58,692 nt of DNA from JBMYQA01 sp049600855 (GTDB lineage Bacteria > Bacteroidota > Bacteroidia > Cytophagales > Flammeovirgaceae): NCBI GenBank assembly GCA_049600855.1, contig JBMYQA010000002.1, positions 1 through 58,692 of the forward strand. Reading direction: 5' to 3'. Of this stretch, positions 25,254 through 34,186 are shown piece after piece; the first letter of the stretch is position 1; each line of letters opens with the position of its first letter. Both the position numbers and the translations under genes were made by a program. The notes under the pieces are model-generated. The model did no database searches. It was not told the origin of the DNA and was given only the letters and a program-made list of their open reading frames with translations.

Positions 25254-26426
25254 ATGCAATTAGTTGAAGTTACTACTCCAAAGCATGTAAAAGAGTTTTT
25301 AAAACTTCCTGTTCGAATTTATAAAGACGAGCCCAATTGGATTCGTCCATTGAATGTTCACATTGAAGAAGTATTTGATCCTAAGAAAAATAAGCTGTTT
25401 AGGCAAAAAGGGAAGTGTATTCGGTGGATTCTTCAAGATCAATCGGGCTTAACCATTGGTAGAGTTGCGGCTTTTGTAAACCCTAAAACGGTGAAAAAGG
25501 GGAATGATCAACCTACAGGGGGAATGGGCTTTTTTGAGTGTATCAATGATCAAGAGGCTGCTAATCAGTTATTTGATGCGTGTCAAACTTGGTTAAAAGA
25601 ACAGAGAATGGAGGCGATGGATGGGCCCATCAACTTTGGAGAGCGGGAGGCCTGGTGGGGATTGTTAGTGGATGGCTTTCATATTGAGCCCAACTTCAGG
25701 ATGGGGTATCACATGCCTTATTATCAAACACTATTTGAGAATTATGGATTTGAGGTATACTTCAAACAATATACCTATGGCCGAGATATTATGGGGCCTG
25801 TAGAAGATAAAGTTCATCGTAAAGCGGAAATGATCGGGCAAGATCCTGACTATAAAATAATTAACATCGATAAAAAGCAGCTCGATAAGTTTGCTCACGA
25901 TTTTATGGTCATTTATAATAAAGCATGGGGAGGGCATAAAGGAGTAGCAGGCATCAAACTCGCTCAAGCAAAAGCAATTATGAAACAGTTTAAGCCTATT
26001 ATGGATCCTAAAATTGTTTTGTTTGCCTATTATAAAGACGAACCTTCTGCTTTTTTTATCAATCTGCCAGAGCTAAACCAATTGTTTAAACACCTCAATG
26101 GAAGTTTTTCCTTGTGGAGTAAATTGCGATTTTTATGGCTGCAAAAAACGGGAGCTTGTAAAAAATGCTTTGGGGTGGTGTTTGGAGTGGTTCCAGAACA
26201 ACAGAAAAAGGGCTTAGATGGATTTATGGTTGCTCGATTCAAACATATTGTTCAGGTGGAATATCCTCAATACGATAAGTTTGAGATGAATTGGATTGGT
26301 GACTTTAATCCAAAAATGATGAATGTTGCCTCACAAGTTGGTGGGCATATTGTGAAGATACACCACACTTACCGGTTTTTATTCGATCGGACTAAAGAAT
26401 TTAAACGAATGCCAATTATTGGTTAG
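25254..26426 (+). CDS. GNAT-superfamily-like protein of unknown function
   Basis: 390 residues from the ATG at 25254; the frame opens earlier at a TTG (25194), but the conserved-looking sequence starts with MQLVEVTTPKHVKEFLKLP. The layout is that of a widespread bacterial family annotated as GNAT or N-acetyltransferase-like hypothetical protein, with PVRIYKDEPNWIRPL, MDGPINFGEREAWWGLLVDG and FEMNWIGDFNPKMMNVA. No acetyl-CoA loop is obvious. It stands alone and no substrate is evident. Confidence 0.7.
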   Translation: MQLVEVTTPKHVKEFLKLPVRIYKDEPNWIRPLNVHIEEVFDPKKNKLFRQKGKCIRWILQDQSGLTIGRVAAFVNPKTVKKGNDQPTGGMGFFECINDQEAANQLFDACQTWLKEQRMEAMDGPINFGEREAWWGLLVDGFHIEPNFRMGYHMPYYQTLFENYGFEVYFKQYTYGRDIMGPVEDKVHRKAEMIGQDPDYKIINIDKKQLDKFAHDFMVIYNKAWGGHKGVAGIKLAQAKAIMKQFKPIMDPKIVLFAYYKDEPSAFFINLPELNQLFKHLNGSFSLWSKLRFLWLQKTGACKKCFGVVFGVVPEQQKKGLDGFMVARFKHIVQVEYPQYDKFEMNWIGDFNPKMMNVASQVGGHIVKIHHTYRFLFDRTKEFKRMPIIG

Positions 26427-26540
26427 GCATGCCTTAACATTATTTAGGCTGTTTTATCCTTCACTATAAAGGGCTATTCGTTAACATTGCCATTGGAGTT
26501 AGTGCAGAAAACTTCAACCGTTTACTAGAAAAAAATTAGA

Positions 26541-27347
26541 GTGATGAGGAAATTATTGATGCTCAGCTTTGCTGCGATTTTGTTTTTGGGTTCTTGTTCT
26601 GACATGCAAAAAGTCTTGAAAAATCCCAGCGTAGACGCTCGTTACAAAGCTGCTGAAAAATATTATCAAAACGAGGAATATGCTAAAGCTGGAATTATTT
26701 TCGAAGACTTGATTCCAGATGTCATCGGAAGACCTGAAGCAGAGCGTGTACAGTATTATTATTCGTATTGCCATTTTCATCAAAAGCAATATGACTTAGC
26801 AAATTATTACTTCAAATCGTTTCACGATACATATCAACGCAGTCCTTTTGCAATTGAAGCCTTGTTTATGAGTGCTTACGCTAATCTAAAAGGCACGCCT
26901 GAGTATAACCTCGATCAGTCGAACACGAATAATGCCATCAACTCGTTGCAGGATTTCATTAACCGATACCCTGATAGTCAATATGTAGCTAAGGCAGAAG
27001 ACGCAATACGTGAATTAAGAAAGAAACTGGAAACAAAGTCTTTCGAAAAGGCAAAACTATACCAGAAGTTAAGAAGGTATAAAGCTGCAGTGATTGCCTA
27101 TGATAATTTCCGAAAAAGTTATCCTGATTCTCAATTTAAGGAAGAAGCCATCTTTAACCGATTAGCTTCACAAGCAGAATTGGCAAAGCTGAGTGTTCCT
27201 TCCTTAAAAAAGGAGCGTTATGCCGAGTTGGTAGAAATGTATTACTACTTTATTGATAAGTATCCTGCCAGCAAGCATCGGAAACAAGCAGAAAATATTT
27301 TTAGAAATTCGCAAAAGCAACTGAAAGATTTAAACAGTAAAGCTTAA
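26541..27347 (+). CDS. bamD: Outer membrane protein assembly factor BamD
   Basis: 268 residues. The lipoprotein signal (ILFLGSCSDM) puts it at the periplasmic face of the outer membrane. The rest is built of TPR-like helices, with RYKAAEKYYQNEEYAKAGIIFE, AEAERVQYYYSYCHF-like spacing and RYPDSQYVAKAEDAIRELR, as in BamD/YfiO. It works with BamA to fold beta-barrel proteins such as the porin and OmpA-like proteins found in this window. It is probably monocistronic with a terminator-like hairpin after it. Confidence 0.92.
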   Translation: MMRKLLMLSFAAILFLGSCSDMQKVLKNPSVDARYKAAEKYYQNEEYAKAGIIFEDLIPDVIGRPEAERVQYYYSYCHFHQKQYDLANYYFKSFHDTYQRSPFAIEALFMSAYANLKGTPEYNLDQSNTNNAINSLQDFINRYPDSQYVAKAEDAIRELRKKLETKSFEKAKLYQKLRRYKAAVIAYDNFRKSYPDSQFKEEAIFNRLASQAELAKLSVPSLKKERYAELVEMYYYFIDKYPASKHRKQAENIFRNSQKQLKDLNSKA

Positions 27348-27373
27348 TCAAGCATTCAAACAGTCTCTAAGAA

Positions 27374-27413
27374 AATAGCTGCATGTGTATTTCGTGTGGC
27401 TATTGCTGTTTTT
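27374..27413 (+). terminator. Probable terminator of bamD
   Basis: AATAGCTGCATG (27374-27385) pairs with CGTGTGGCTATT (27393-27404), 12 bp including three G-T pairs, followed by GCTGTTTTTA. It reaches the stop of the converging LytTR gene. Confidence 0.5.
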
Positions 27414-28161
27414 ATACTTGAAAACATTGTTTTAACACCTCTTCGCGGTAACTTTTCCCAATAGGAATCAGTTTGCCATTTTGCATCTCTAACTGATTCC
27501 CATCTAGTGATTTTACTTTTTCAATCGCTACAATATAAGATTTGTGGGCTCGGATAAACTGATGTTGTGGCAACAGTTCTTCTAGTTTTTTCAAAGATTG
27601 CAAGGCGATGATGCGATCGGCCTCTCGGTAATAGGCGACATATTCGCGTAAGCCCTCCACATATAAAATGTCGTTAAATAATAGCTTATGTAGCTTATGA
27701 TCGGCTTTTACTACCAAATAATCTTTTTCAGGTGTTTGATGGCTAGCTATCGGATCGTTAGGAGAAGCTTGCGCAACTTCTTGATGATTTCCTTGTTCGA
27801 GTTTGAGTTGTTGTAAGGCTTTGTTGGCCGCTTGTAAAAAACGTCCGAATGAAAATGGTTTTAATAAATAATCAACCACACCAAGACTATAACCTTCTAG
27901 GGCATATTCGGCATAGGCCGTTGTAAAGATGGTTAGCGGCAAATCAGAAAGTGATTTAAGCAGCTCAACTCCTGTTAAATCAGGCATTTGGATGTCTAAA
28001 AACATCAAATCTACGTTTCCCGATTGCAACATAGGCATGGCCTCTAACGGACTTTTATACAAACCGACTAATTCTAATTGTGGAATTTTGGCAATGTAAC
28101 TTTCCAGTAGCGCGCGTGCTAACTGTTCATCATCTACTACAATGCAAGTATAATGCGTCAT
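27412..28161 (-). CDS. LytTR family response regulator
   Basis: 249 residues. The receiver domain (1-120) has the acidic pocket IVVDDEQ, the phospho-acceptor Asp in LMFLDIQMPDLTG, and TTAYAEYALEGY and LKPF after it. A linker rich in Gln leads to a LytTR DNA-binding domain (about 150-245: LVVKADHKLHKLLFNDILYV, FIRAHKSYIVAIEKV). It is six bases after the sensor kinase gene and clearly its partner. Targets are unknown; the Spy-like pair on the other side of the kinase is a candidate. Confidence 0.94.
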   Translation of the reverse strand: MTHYTCIVVDDEQLARALLESYIAKIPQLELVGLYKSPLEAMPMLQSGNVDLMFLDIQMPDLTGVELLKSLSDLPLTIFTTAYAEYALEGYSLGVVDYLLKPFSFGRFLQAANKALQQLKLEQGNHQEVAQASPNDPIASHQTPEKDYLVVKADHKLHKLLFNDILYVEGLREYVAYYREADRIIALQSLKKLEELLPQHQFIRAHKSYIVAIEKVKSLDGNQLEMQNGKLIPIGKSYREEVLKQCFQV

Positions 28162-28167
28162 GGTTGT

Positions 28168-29241
28168 TTATTGAGTTTGAGCAATATGCAGCTCTACCGA
28201 AAAAATTTGATCTTGATTGGTGATGGTTAATTCGTATAAATTAGGATATAATAATTCCAATCGCCTTTTTACATTTTGTAAACCAATTCCGCCTTGAGCA
28301 TCTTTTACAAAATCCATTTGAGGGATACTATTCGAAATGTGGAAGTGAATGCCATATTGATCTGTAAATAGCTTTAAACGAATCCATCCTGCGTTGGTAT
28401 CTTCAATCTTGCTGTGTTTAAAGCTGTTTTCTAAAAATGGAATTAATAACATTGGGGCTACTTTTACTTGCTCATCGATGTGCCCAATCTCCACTTTAAT
28501 GTTTAATTCATTGTCTTTCAGCCGATGTAAATCAATGAAGTTGTTGAGGTAATCAACCTCTTTTTTGAGCAATACTTTTTCGGCTGAACAATCATAAATA
28601 TTGTAGCGAAGCATATCAGACAGCTTTAAAATCATATCGGGAGCTGCATCAGATTTGAGGAAGGAAAGGGTATAAATGTTATGCAACGCATTGAATAGAA
28701 AATGTGGATTGATTTGAGATTTCAAAAACTTCATTTCCGTAGCCAACTTTTCATTCATGGTTTCAATGGCTTCAGTAGTTTTTCGATGAGCGATTTGGAT
28801 GGATTGATAGGCCGTACTTAGGAATAAGACTGAAATGAGCGAAAGCCACTCAAAACTGGAACGATGGAAAAAGATTTTATGGATGAACTTTCTCGCCACT
28901 CTTCGTTTAATAAAGTGTTCAGGCGAATGATGAAAGGTATTGCGTATCCACATCAGCAAGGCCACCGCAAATACCGAAAGTACGAGCACAATAATGAAAT
29001 ATTGCCAGTATTGCTTATTGGCAAACAAACGTGGTACGAGGTAAAACCAATTCAAATAGACCAAAAGCATTTGAAAAAACATCAATTCTCCTGTTTTAAC
29101 AATTGCTTCAGTGGTGCTATGACGTGGCATGTTATCGAAAAACAATACCATTAAACTGCCATAAATTAACCAGAATAACGTGTGAGTCAATAGCGCCTTC
29201 TTATCCCCAATTTGTCTTGAAATATCATTCATAATCCGCAT
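28168..29241 (-). CDS. LytS/YehU-type sensor histidine kinase
   Basis: 357 residues. Four predicted transmembrane helices occupy the first 150 residues. The His_kinase motif is intact: EMKFLKSQINPHFLFNALHN with the phospho-accepting His, and the ATPase end includes PMLLIPFLENSFKHS and GGIGLQNVKRRLELLYP. It phosphorylates the adjacent LytTR regulator. The input is unknown; there is no large extracellular domain, so it may sense the membrane itself. Confidence 0.94.
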   Translation of the reverse strand: MRIMNDISRQIGDKKALLTHTLFWLIYGSLMVLFFDNMPRHSTTEAIVKTGELMFFQMLLVYLNWFYLVPRLFANKQYWQYFIIVLVLSVFAVALLMWIRNTFHHSPEHFIKRRVARKFIHKIFFHRSSFEWLSLISVLFLSTAYQSIQIAHRKTTEAIETMNEKLATEMKFLKSQINPHFLFNALHNIYTLSFLKSDAAPDMILKLSDMLRYNIYDCSAEKVLLKKEVDYLNNFIDLHRLKDNELNIKVEIGHIDEQVKVAPMLLIPFLENSFKHSKIEDTNAGWIRLKLFTDQYGIHFHISNSIPQMDFVKDAQGGIGLQNVKRRLELLYPNLYELTITNQDQIFSVELHIAQTQ

Positions 29242-29478
29242 CGCCTAACAACTATATAGCCTTATTTCAACATACAAAACTCTTCCTTCTCCTGCAAATC
29301 CACAATAATTTTCAATCAATTGCCTCAATTTCTCAATAATGATCCGATTGTCTCCATAAAGTTGCTTTTTATCAAAAATTGAAGAATATCATCGGTTGAT
29401 TGAAAAAATTTAATGGAACGAAGCGATCTCTTTATACTTGCATCAGAAGTTCAACAAACACGAAAACAAATGACATTA

Positions 29479-29871
29479 ATGAGTAAACAATTTTCCTTAC
29501 TGTCCTTACTACTCCTATTGAGTGTAACTGCGTTTGGACAGCGTAGAGCGATGGATACACAAAAGATGGCAGAGCGACAAACTACGCAGTTACAAGAGCG
29601 TCTCACCGAAAAAGGAATGGCGTTAACTGACGAAAGTTTGGAAGAAGTAAAAGCGCTTAACATTAAGTATGCGGAGAAAATGAAGGCTTTGCGCGAGGAA
29701 AATCAAGGAGATCGAATGGCGATGAAAGAAGCTGGTCGAGAATTGGAAACAGAAAAAAGAAAGGAACTTAAAAAGATTTTAACAAAAGATCAATTTAAGG
29801 AATATAAGGCCTGGATGACGGAGCGAATGGAAGGAAGGCGAGAACGAAGAGGTGGAATGAGAGGCTTTTGA
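29479..29871 (+). CDS. Small secreted Spy/LTxxQ-like protein
   Basis: 130 residues from the Met at 29479 (a Met at 29470 is also possible); an upstream ATG at 29413 is rejected because a near-consensus -7 box, TATACTTG, lies at 29433-29440. A signal peptide (LLLLLSVTAFGQ) is followed by a fully helical, charged chain: TTQLQERLTEKGMALTDESL and ELKKILTKDQFKEYKAWM, the pattern of Spy/CpxP-type proteins with repeated L-T-x-x-Q motifs. Such proteins are periplasmic chaperones or metal sensors. It lies 40 bases before the T9SS-tailed relative. Confidence 0.65.
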   Translation: MSKQFSLLSLLLLLSVTAFGQRRAMDTQKMAERQTTQLQERLTEKGMALTDESLEEVKALNIKYAEKMKALREENQGDRMAMKEAGRELETEKRKELKKILTKDQFKEYKAWMTERMEGRRERRGGMRGF

Positions 29872-29911
29872 TGAACGTTCAAATGAATAACAACTAAACA
29901 AAATACAGATT

Positions 29912-30895
29912 ATGAAAAAGTGGAAAGTTCAATTTAGTGTTGCATTGGTCTTGCTTTGTGGCATGCTGATCAGTGCAAAAGTGCATCATCGTCAAGATGA
30001 GCGTGAAGCCATGCATAAGGAAATGCGTGAATATGCAACGCAAAACATTCTGCCTGTGATGAAAGCACAGCGCTTAAAGCTAGATAAAAAATTATCGGCA
30101 AAAGATAAAGCTACCATTGAAGAGGTGCGCGCAAAGCTTAAAGCGGGACATGAAGCGAAACGCGAAGAAATGAAAAAGCTGCGTGAGCAACTAAAAAATG
30201 GAGAAATGGATCGCGAAAAAATGAAGGCACATTTTAAGGGGATGCGTGAGGAGAGAAAAGCGCTCGTGGCACCTGTAGAAGCAATTGCCAAAAAACATGA
30301 AAGCAAGATTGAGAAAGTGTTGGCAGTAGCAAAAGCAAATCAGGAAACGTGGAAGCAAGACATGGAGGCTATTCGTAAAAAGTACATTAGTGACGAAGAG
30401 TTAGAAGAAATGAAAGCGCGTCATCGTAATAAGCGACGAGCGCTAGGAAAAAAAGAAGGAGAACATAAGGGAGAGCATGGTCAGGGCAAGCACTTTAGAA
30501 TGAAACATAGAGGCCATGCTAACGGAAAGATGAAAGGCGCTCATCACATGCGAATGTTTCATCACGCTTTTAAGCCTGTCGGTTTCTTATTGTGGGATCC
30601 TAATGCACCAATTCCTGCCTTTGATGATACTGATGGCATAGATGAGCTTGGCGTTTACCCTAATCCAAGTACAGCGGCTAATAAAATATCATTTGCTGTT
30701 CAGCAGAAAGGCTTGGTAAAAATAGAATTGCTGGACAAATCGGGTACGTTAGTAAAAACTGTTTTAAGTGAAGTGAAAGATTCAGGAAACTATACGGTAG
30801 ATGTAGATTTGACAACACTTCCCAATGCCGTTTACTACTATCGAATTACGACTGCCGCAGGAAGTAAAACTACACGTTTCTTGATTGATAAGTAA
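29912..30895 (+). CDS. Spy-like helical protein with His-rich region and T9SS sorting domain
   Basis: 327 residues. A signal peptide (residues 1-23) leads into about 130 residues of charged helix rich in Lys, Glu and Met (KKLREQLKNGEMDREKMKAH), similar in character to the Spy-like protein before it. Then comes a His/Lys/Gly-rich stretch (about 180-225: KHFRMKHRGHANGKMKGAHH), a typical metal-binding composition. The C-terminal 80 residues are a type A T9SS sorting domain: LGVYPNPSTAANKISF and LPNAVYYYRIT, ending in TTRFLIDK. So it is carried across the outer membrane and probably kept on the surface. Function is inferred only from composition. Confidence 0.7.
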   Translation: MKKWKVQFSVALVLLCGMLISAKVHHRQDEREAMHKEMREYATQNILPVMKAQRLKLDKKLSAKDKATIEEVRAKLKAGHEAKREEMKKLREQLKNGEMDREKMKAHFKGMREERKALVAPVEAIAKKHESKIEKVLAVAKANQETWKQDMEAIRKKYISDEELEEMKARHRNKRRALGKKEGEHKGEHGQGKHFRMKHRGHANGKMKGAHHMRMFHHAFKPVGFLLWDPNAPIPAFDDTDGIDELGVYPNPSTAANKISFAVQQKGLVKIELLDKSGTLVKTVLSEVKDSGNYTVDVDLTTLPNAVYYYRITTAAGSKTTRFLIDK

Positions 30896-30919
30896 TATTC
30901 TTGAATGTTTTATAGTAGG

Positions 30920-30960
30920 GCTGGTATGAACCAGCAGGTGTTGAGTTGCAAAGGCAACTC
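30920..30960 (+). other. Two adjacent perfect hairpins downstream of the T9SS gene
   Basis: GCTGGT-ATGA-ACCAGC (30920-30935) and GAGTTGC-AAAG-GCAACTC (30943-30960) are perfect tetraloop hairpins eight bases apart, followed by the terminator at 30979. They begin 25 bases after the stop codon. They may be part of the 3' untranslated region or a small structured RNA. They do not form a tRNA. Confidence 0.5.
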
Positions 30961-30978
30961 CCGACAATTTGACTAATT

Positions 30979-31010
30979 AAATGCCCTGTGCTTTGCGTAG
31001 GGCATTTTTG
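30979..31010 (+). terminator. Intrinsic terminator before aroB
   Basis: AAATGCCCT (30979-30987) pairs with AGGGCATTT (30999-31007) around an 11-base loop, with TTTTT overlapping its 3' arm. It ends the Spy-like gene pair. Confidence 0.85.
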
Positions 31011-31103
31011 CTTTAGAACTTGTTTTGGGACAAGTATTCTTTTCGTATCATTGTTCCAGAAAATGAATCTTGCGATTGGAGTAACTCCATTAATGATGAC
31101 CCA

Positions 31104-32150
31104 ATGAATAATATTCAAATTGTCGATACATTTACTGCTACTCATTTTGAATTTTTGAGTGCATATTCTCAAGTAGCTGTTATTGTAGATGAAAATACAG
31201 CCGACTTGTGCTATCCTGTGATTAAAGACCTGCTGCCAAAGCATCAGCTCATTCAAATACACAGTGGTGAGGAACATAAAAATTTGGATACTTGTCAAGA
31301 TATTTGGGCACAGTTCACCGCACATCAGTTTGATCGCCATGCGGTAGTTTTAAATCTTGGTGGTGGTGTTATTGGCGATATGGGTGGCTTTTGTGCCGCT
31401 ACATATAAACGAGGTATTGACTTTGTTCAGATTCCAACCACTTTATTGGCTCAAGTAGATGCGAGTGTAGGAGGTAAATTAGGCATTGACTTTCAAGGCT
31501 TTAAAAATCACATTGGCTTATTCCGGATTCCCAATTTGGTGTTAATTGCTCCTGTATTTCTTCAAACACTGTCAGACCGAGAGCTACGATCTGGTTTTGC
31601 AGAAGTGATTAAACATGCGCTTATTTACGATCGAGTTCATTGGAAAGAGTTACGGGATAAAAAACTGACAGAACAACCTTGGAAAACAATCATTCCACAC
31701 TCGGTTGGCATTAAAGATCAAGTAGTCAAGGCTGATCCTACTGAAAAAAACTTAAGAAAAATACTGAATTTCGGTCATACCATTGGTCATGCTGTTGAAA
31801 CTTATTTTTTGGAACAGCCAACGAAAAGATTGCTCCATGGCGAGGCCATTGGCATTGGGATGATTGCCGAAGCCTATCTTGCACATCAAAAAGGATTTAT
31901 TAGTGAATTGGATTATCAAGAAATAGAAACGTACATTTTACAAGTTTTTGGCAAGATTACGATTACTGAGGAAGAAATTGCCGCACTTTTGACAAATGCT
32001 TTGCAGGATAAGAAAAATGAAAATGGGATGATTTTAGCGTCATTACTCGATGAAGTTGGAAAAGCAAATTACAATCAGGCCATCACTTTACAAGAGATTG
32101 AACAAGCGCTGAAGTATTACCTGGGCCGACCAGCGGTATTAAATGGATAA
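31104..32150 (+). CDS. aroB: 3-dehydroquinate synthase
   Basis: 348 residues from the ATG at 31104; the frame opens earlier at a TTG (31020) that lies right behind a terminator and is not needed. AroB makes 3-dehydroquinate from DAHP, the second step of the shikimate pathway, using NAD and a metal. The NAD and metal region is intact: NLGGGVIGDMGGFCAATYKR, PTTLLAQVDASVGGKLGID and NHIGLF, then the metal-binding Glu in RSGFAEVIKHALIYD and the His-rich NFGHTIGHAVE and LLHGEAIGIG. It stands alone without other aro genes. Confidence 0.96.
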   Translation: MNNIQIVDTFTATHFEFLSAYSQVAVIVDENTADLCYPVIKDLLPKHQLIQIHSGEEHKNLDTCQDIWAQFTAHQFDRHAVVLNLGGGVIGDMGGFCAATYKRGIDFVQIPTTLLAQVDASVGGKLGIDFQGFKNHIGLFRIPNLVLIAPVFLQTLSDRELRSGFAEVIKHALIYDRVHWKELRDKKLTEQPWKTIIPHSVGIKDQVVKADPTEKNLRKILNFGHTIGHAVETYFLEQPTKRLLHGEAIGIGMIAEAYLAHQKGFISELDYQEIETYILQVFGKITITEEEIAALLTNALQDKKNENGMILASLLDEVGKANYNQAITLQEIEQALKYYLGRPAVLNG

Positions 32151-32164
32151 ATCTCTAGGACAAT

Positions 32165-32196
32165 CAAAAAGCCTGTAATCAAGAGATTACAGGCTT
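32165..32196 (-). terminator. Intrinsic terminator, bidirectional between converging genes
   Basis: AAGCCTGTAATC (32169-32180) pairs perfectly with GATTACAGGCTT (32185-32196) around AAGA. On the minus strand it runs straight into TTTTTGATTG, the form of a strong terminator for the 133-residue gene; it also follows aroB by 18 bases. Confidence 0.85.
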
Positions 32197-32270
32197 CCAA
32201 GCAACATGAGATAAGCGTTATTTTTTTGAGGTTATTTGTTTTACAGAATAGTTATTTTTAGGAGCTCGAT

Positions 32271-32672
32271 TTACATGACTAGGTAAAATTGAGTTCCGTT
32301 TTCTGTCATTAATAATTTTGCATGAGCTGGTAATTTACTCAAATCGATCTCTCCCTTCTTACCATCTTGCTCTTGCAATACATTGCCTGCTAAGTCATAG
32401 ACGATTACTTTGGCAACTTGTTCATTTGCCGCAACATGATCAGCAACCTGCACATAGTTCTTTTGGTAAAACTCGTCTACACTTTTATAAAGTATAGCTT
32501 CATCAGCTGATAACGTCTTAATGACTTCGGCAACACTTACGCGTTCCTTTTTTCGTTCTTTTGTGGCATTTTTTCCTTCAGGTCCAGTAGCAAAAAGTCC
32601 AAATCCGAAGGTCATTAATAATGCGGTAATTGCGATTTTTTTTGTACTTAAAAATTTAGATTGATTTTCCAT
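32271..32672 (-). CDS. Small exported protein of unknown function
   Basis: 133 residues. It has a hydrophobic N-terminal segment (IAITALLMTFGFGLFATG) that may be a signal peptide. The following KNATKERKKERVSVAEVIK part is basic and helical, the C-terminal half is mixed (VAKVIVYDLAGNVLQEQDG). I do not recognise a family. A closing motif similar to T9SS tails is present in spirit (VYDLAGNVL resembles the strand of sorting domains), but the rest of that domain is missing. Confidence 0.6.
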   Translation of the reverse strand: MENQSKFLSTKKIAITALLMTFGFGLFATGPEGKNATKERKKERVSVAEVIKTLSADEAILYKSVDEFYQKNYVQVADHVAANEQVAKVIVYDLAGNVLQEQDGKKGEIDLSKLPAHAKLLMTENGTQFYLVM

Positions 32673-33084
32673 TTTTTGTTTGTTTAAATGTGGATTCGTA
32701 TTTCGAAAAAGTTGTTTATAAAAATTAATTTGACACTAACTCCTTTTTCAAAGCGCGTGCCATAAATTATTAAATTGTTGATTATCAGTATTTTAACTTT
32801 AAATTCTTATTTATTACGCTATGACGGTCATGTACGGAACTGAACAAACTTACTTTGTTTTCGAACAGTGTATTGGTTTCGGACACTATTTAGTGCCATA
32901 TCATAAATCAAGAATTTATTAGTTAATAGGTGGTGTAACGCCTATCTATTTATAGTGCAAAAAAAACTAGAAAGGTAAACATGATTGCGATATTTTTTTT
33001 GTAATCACACGTAAAGACAGAGTTCCATTCGTTTTAATATATGGATACTTGTTAATTTTATAACTGTGACTACACGTAACCGCT
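32673..33084. other. 412-bp AT-rich divergent gap
   Basis: Holds the promoters of the two diverging genes. I see no open frame, no clear consensus promoter and only one weak symmetry (AGTGT and ACACT around 32869-32886). Nothing further can be supported. Confidence 0.4.
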
Positions 33085-34185
33085 ATGAATATGAAACTCA
33101 ACATTGGCTTTTTGATTGCTTTTTTATTGTTTGCTGTGCAGGCTCAAGCCCAGACCATTAGTGGGAAATGGGTGGGAGAATTATTACAAAGTCCTGGAGG
33201 GCTGGCTACGAAGTATTATTTTGAGATGACACTTAAACAGAAAGAGAATATCATTTCAGGAACTTCTAAGATTGTGATGGGAAAAGATAAAGAAAGCAGT
33301 GGTTTAATGCGTATTCGTGGAACTTTTGACGGTACTTATTTTTATTATGAAGATATTAAGATTCTTAATGAAGAGGGCATGAATGAAAATTCTGCTTGGT
33401 GTATTAAAAAATGTAAGTTCAAGTTTTCGAAGGTAGGTAGCAATTATGTATTGGAAGGGCATTGGACTGGAAACTCTACTTTTGGCTATTGTTCGCCTGG
33501 TACCATTAAAGTAAGTAAAAAGGCCGATTCAGAGAATCCCATTCTAGTGATTAAAGAAAAAAAGGATAGTGGCAGTAAAGCTATAATACAGACATTTCCT
33601 AAAGTGATCATTAAAACCATAGATGATGAAGGCAATCAAATTGCTGCTAAACTAGAAATCAAGAAAAAAGGTAGTGGAACGCAAGTGCATCGAACTTCGG
33701 GGAAGTATACACTTGAATTAACGGAAGGGAAGTATCATGTAAGTGCCAAAGAGTCGGGATATTATGATGGGGTTAAAAATTTTGAAGTAAAAAAGGGGAC
33801 AGCCAACGAAGTTACTTGTATTCTAAAAAAAATTAGAGAAGGGGATAGCTTTGAGATTGCCAACTTACAGTTTGAGCGATCGAAGGCAACCATCACACAA
33901 GATTCTAAGGAGACTTTAAATAAGCTCGTTGAATTCATGAAGGTAAACACGCAAGTAAAAATTCGAATTAATGGTCATACCGATAATGTGGGCAGCAACT
34001 ACCTGAACCGTTTACTTTCTTATAACCGAGCAAATGCCGTGGTGGCTTATTTAGTAAAAAACGGCATAAGCCAACATCGCCTCACGGCAAAAGGTTTTGG
34101 AAGTACGGTGCCCATAGCTGATAACAAAACGACAGAAGGCCGTGCTAAAAATCGAAGGGTAGAATTTGAAGTGATGGGTTTATAA
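33085..34185 (+). CDS. Secreted three-domain protein with C-terminal OmpA domain
   Basis: 366 residues. Signal peptide (LLFAVQAQAQ), then a beta-barrel-like domain (about 24-155: ISGKWVGELLQSPGG, KYYFEMTLKQKENIISGTSK), a PEGA/carboxypeptidase-regulatory-like domain (about 175-250: ELTEGKYHVSAKESGYYDGV) and an OmpA peptidoglycan-binding domain (260-366: VKIRINGHTDNVGSNYLN with the Asp, then RLLSYNRANAVVAYL and GRAKNRRVEFEV). It should link an outer-membrane or periplasmic module to peptidoglycan. The first domain is of unknown function. Confidence 0.85.
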   Translation: MNMKLNIGFLIAFLLFAVQAQAQTISGKWVGELLQSPGGLATKYYFEMTLKQKENIISGTSKIVMGKDKESSGLMRIRGTFDGTYFYYEDIKILNEEGMNENSAWCIKKCKFKFSKVGSNYVLEGHWTGNSTFGYCSPGTIKVSKKADSENPILVIKEKKDSGSKAIIQTFPKVIIKTIDDEGNQIAAKLEIKKKGSGTQVHRTSGKYTLELTEGKYHVSAKESGYYDGVKNFEVKKGTANEVTCILKKIREGDSFEIANLQFERSKATITQDSKETLNKLVEFMKVNTQVKIRINGHTDNVGSNYLNRLLSYNRANAVVAYLVKNGISQHRLTAKGFGSTVPIADNKTTEGRAKNRRVEFEVMGL

Positions 34186-34186
34186 A

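Noticed and set aside
28864..29154. 96-codon plus-strand frame inside the sensor kinase gene
   Set aside because: It is the antisense shadow of a clearly coding histidine kinase and has no independent signal.
30916..30975. tRNA-like or small RNA gene after the T9SS protein
   Set aside because: Two hairpins are present, but no acceptor stem, D arm or T-loop consensus can be assembled, so it is not a tRNA. Kept only as a structured 3' region.
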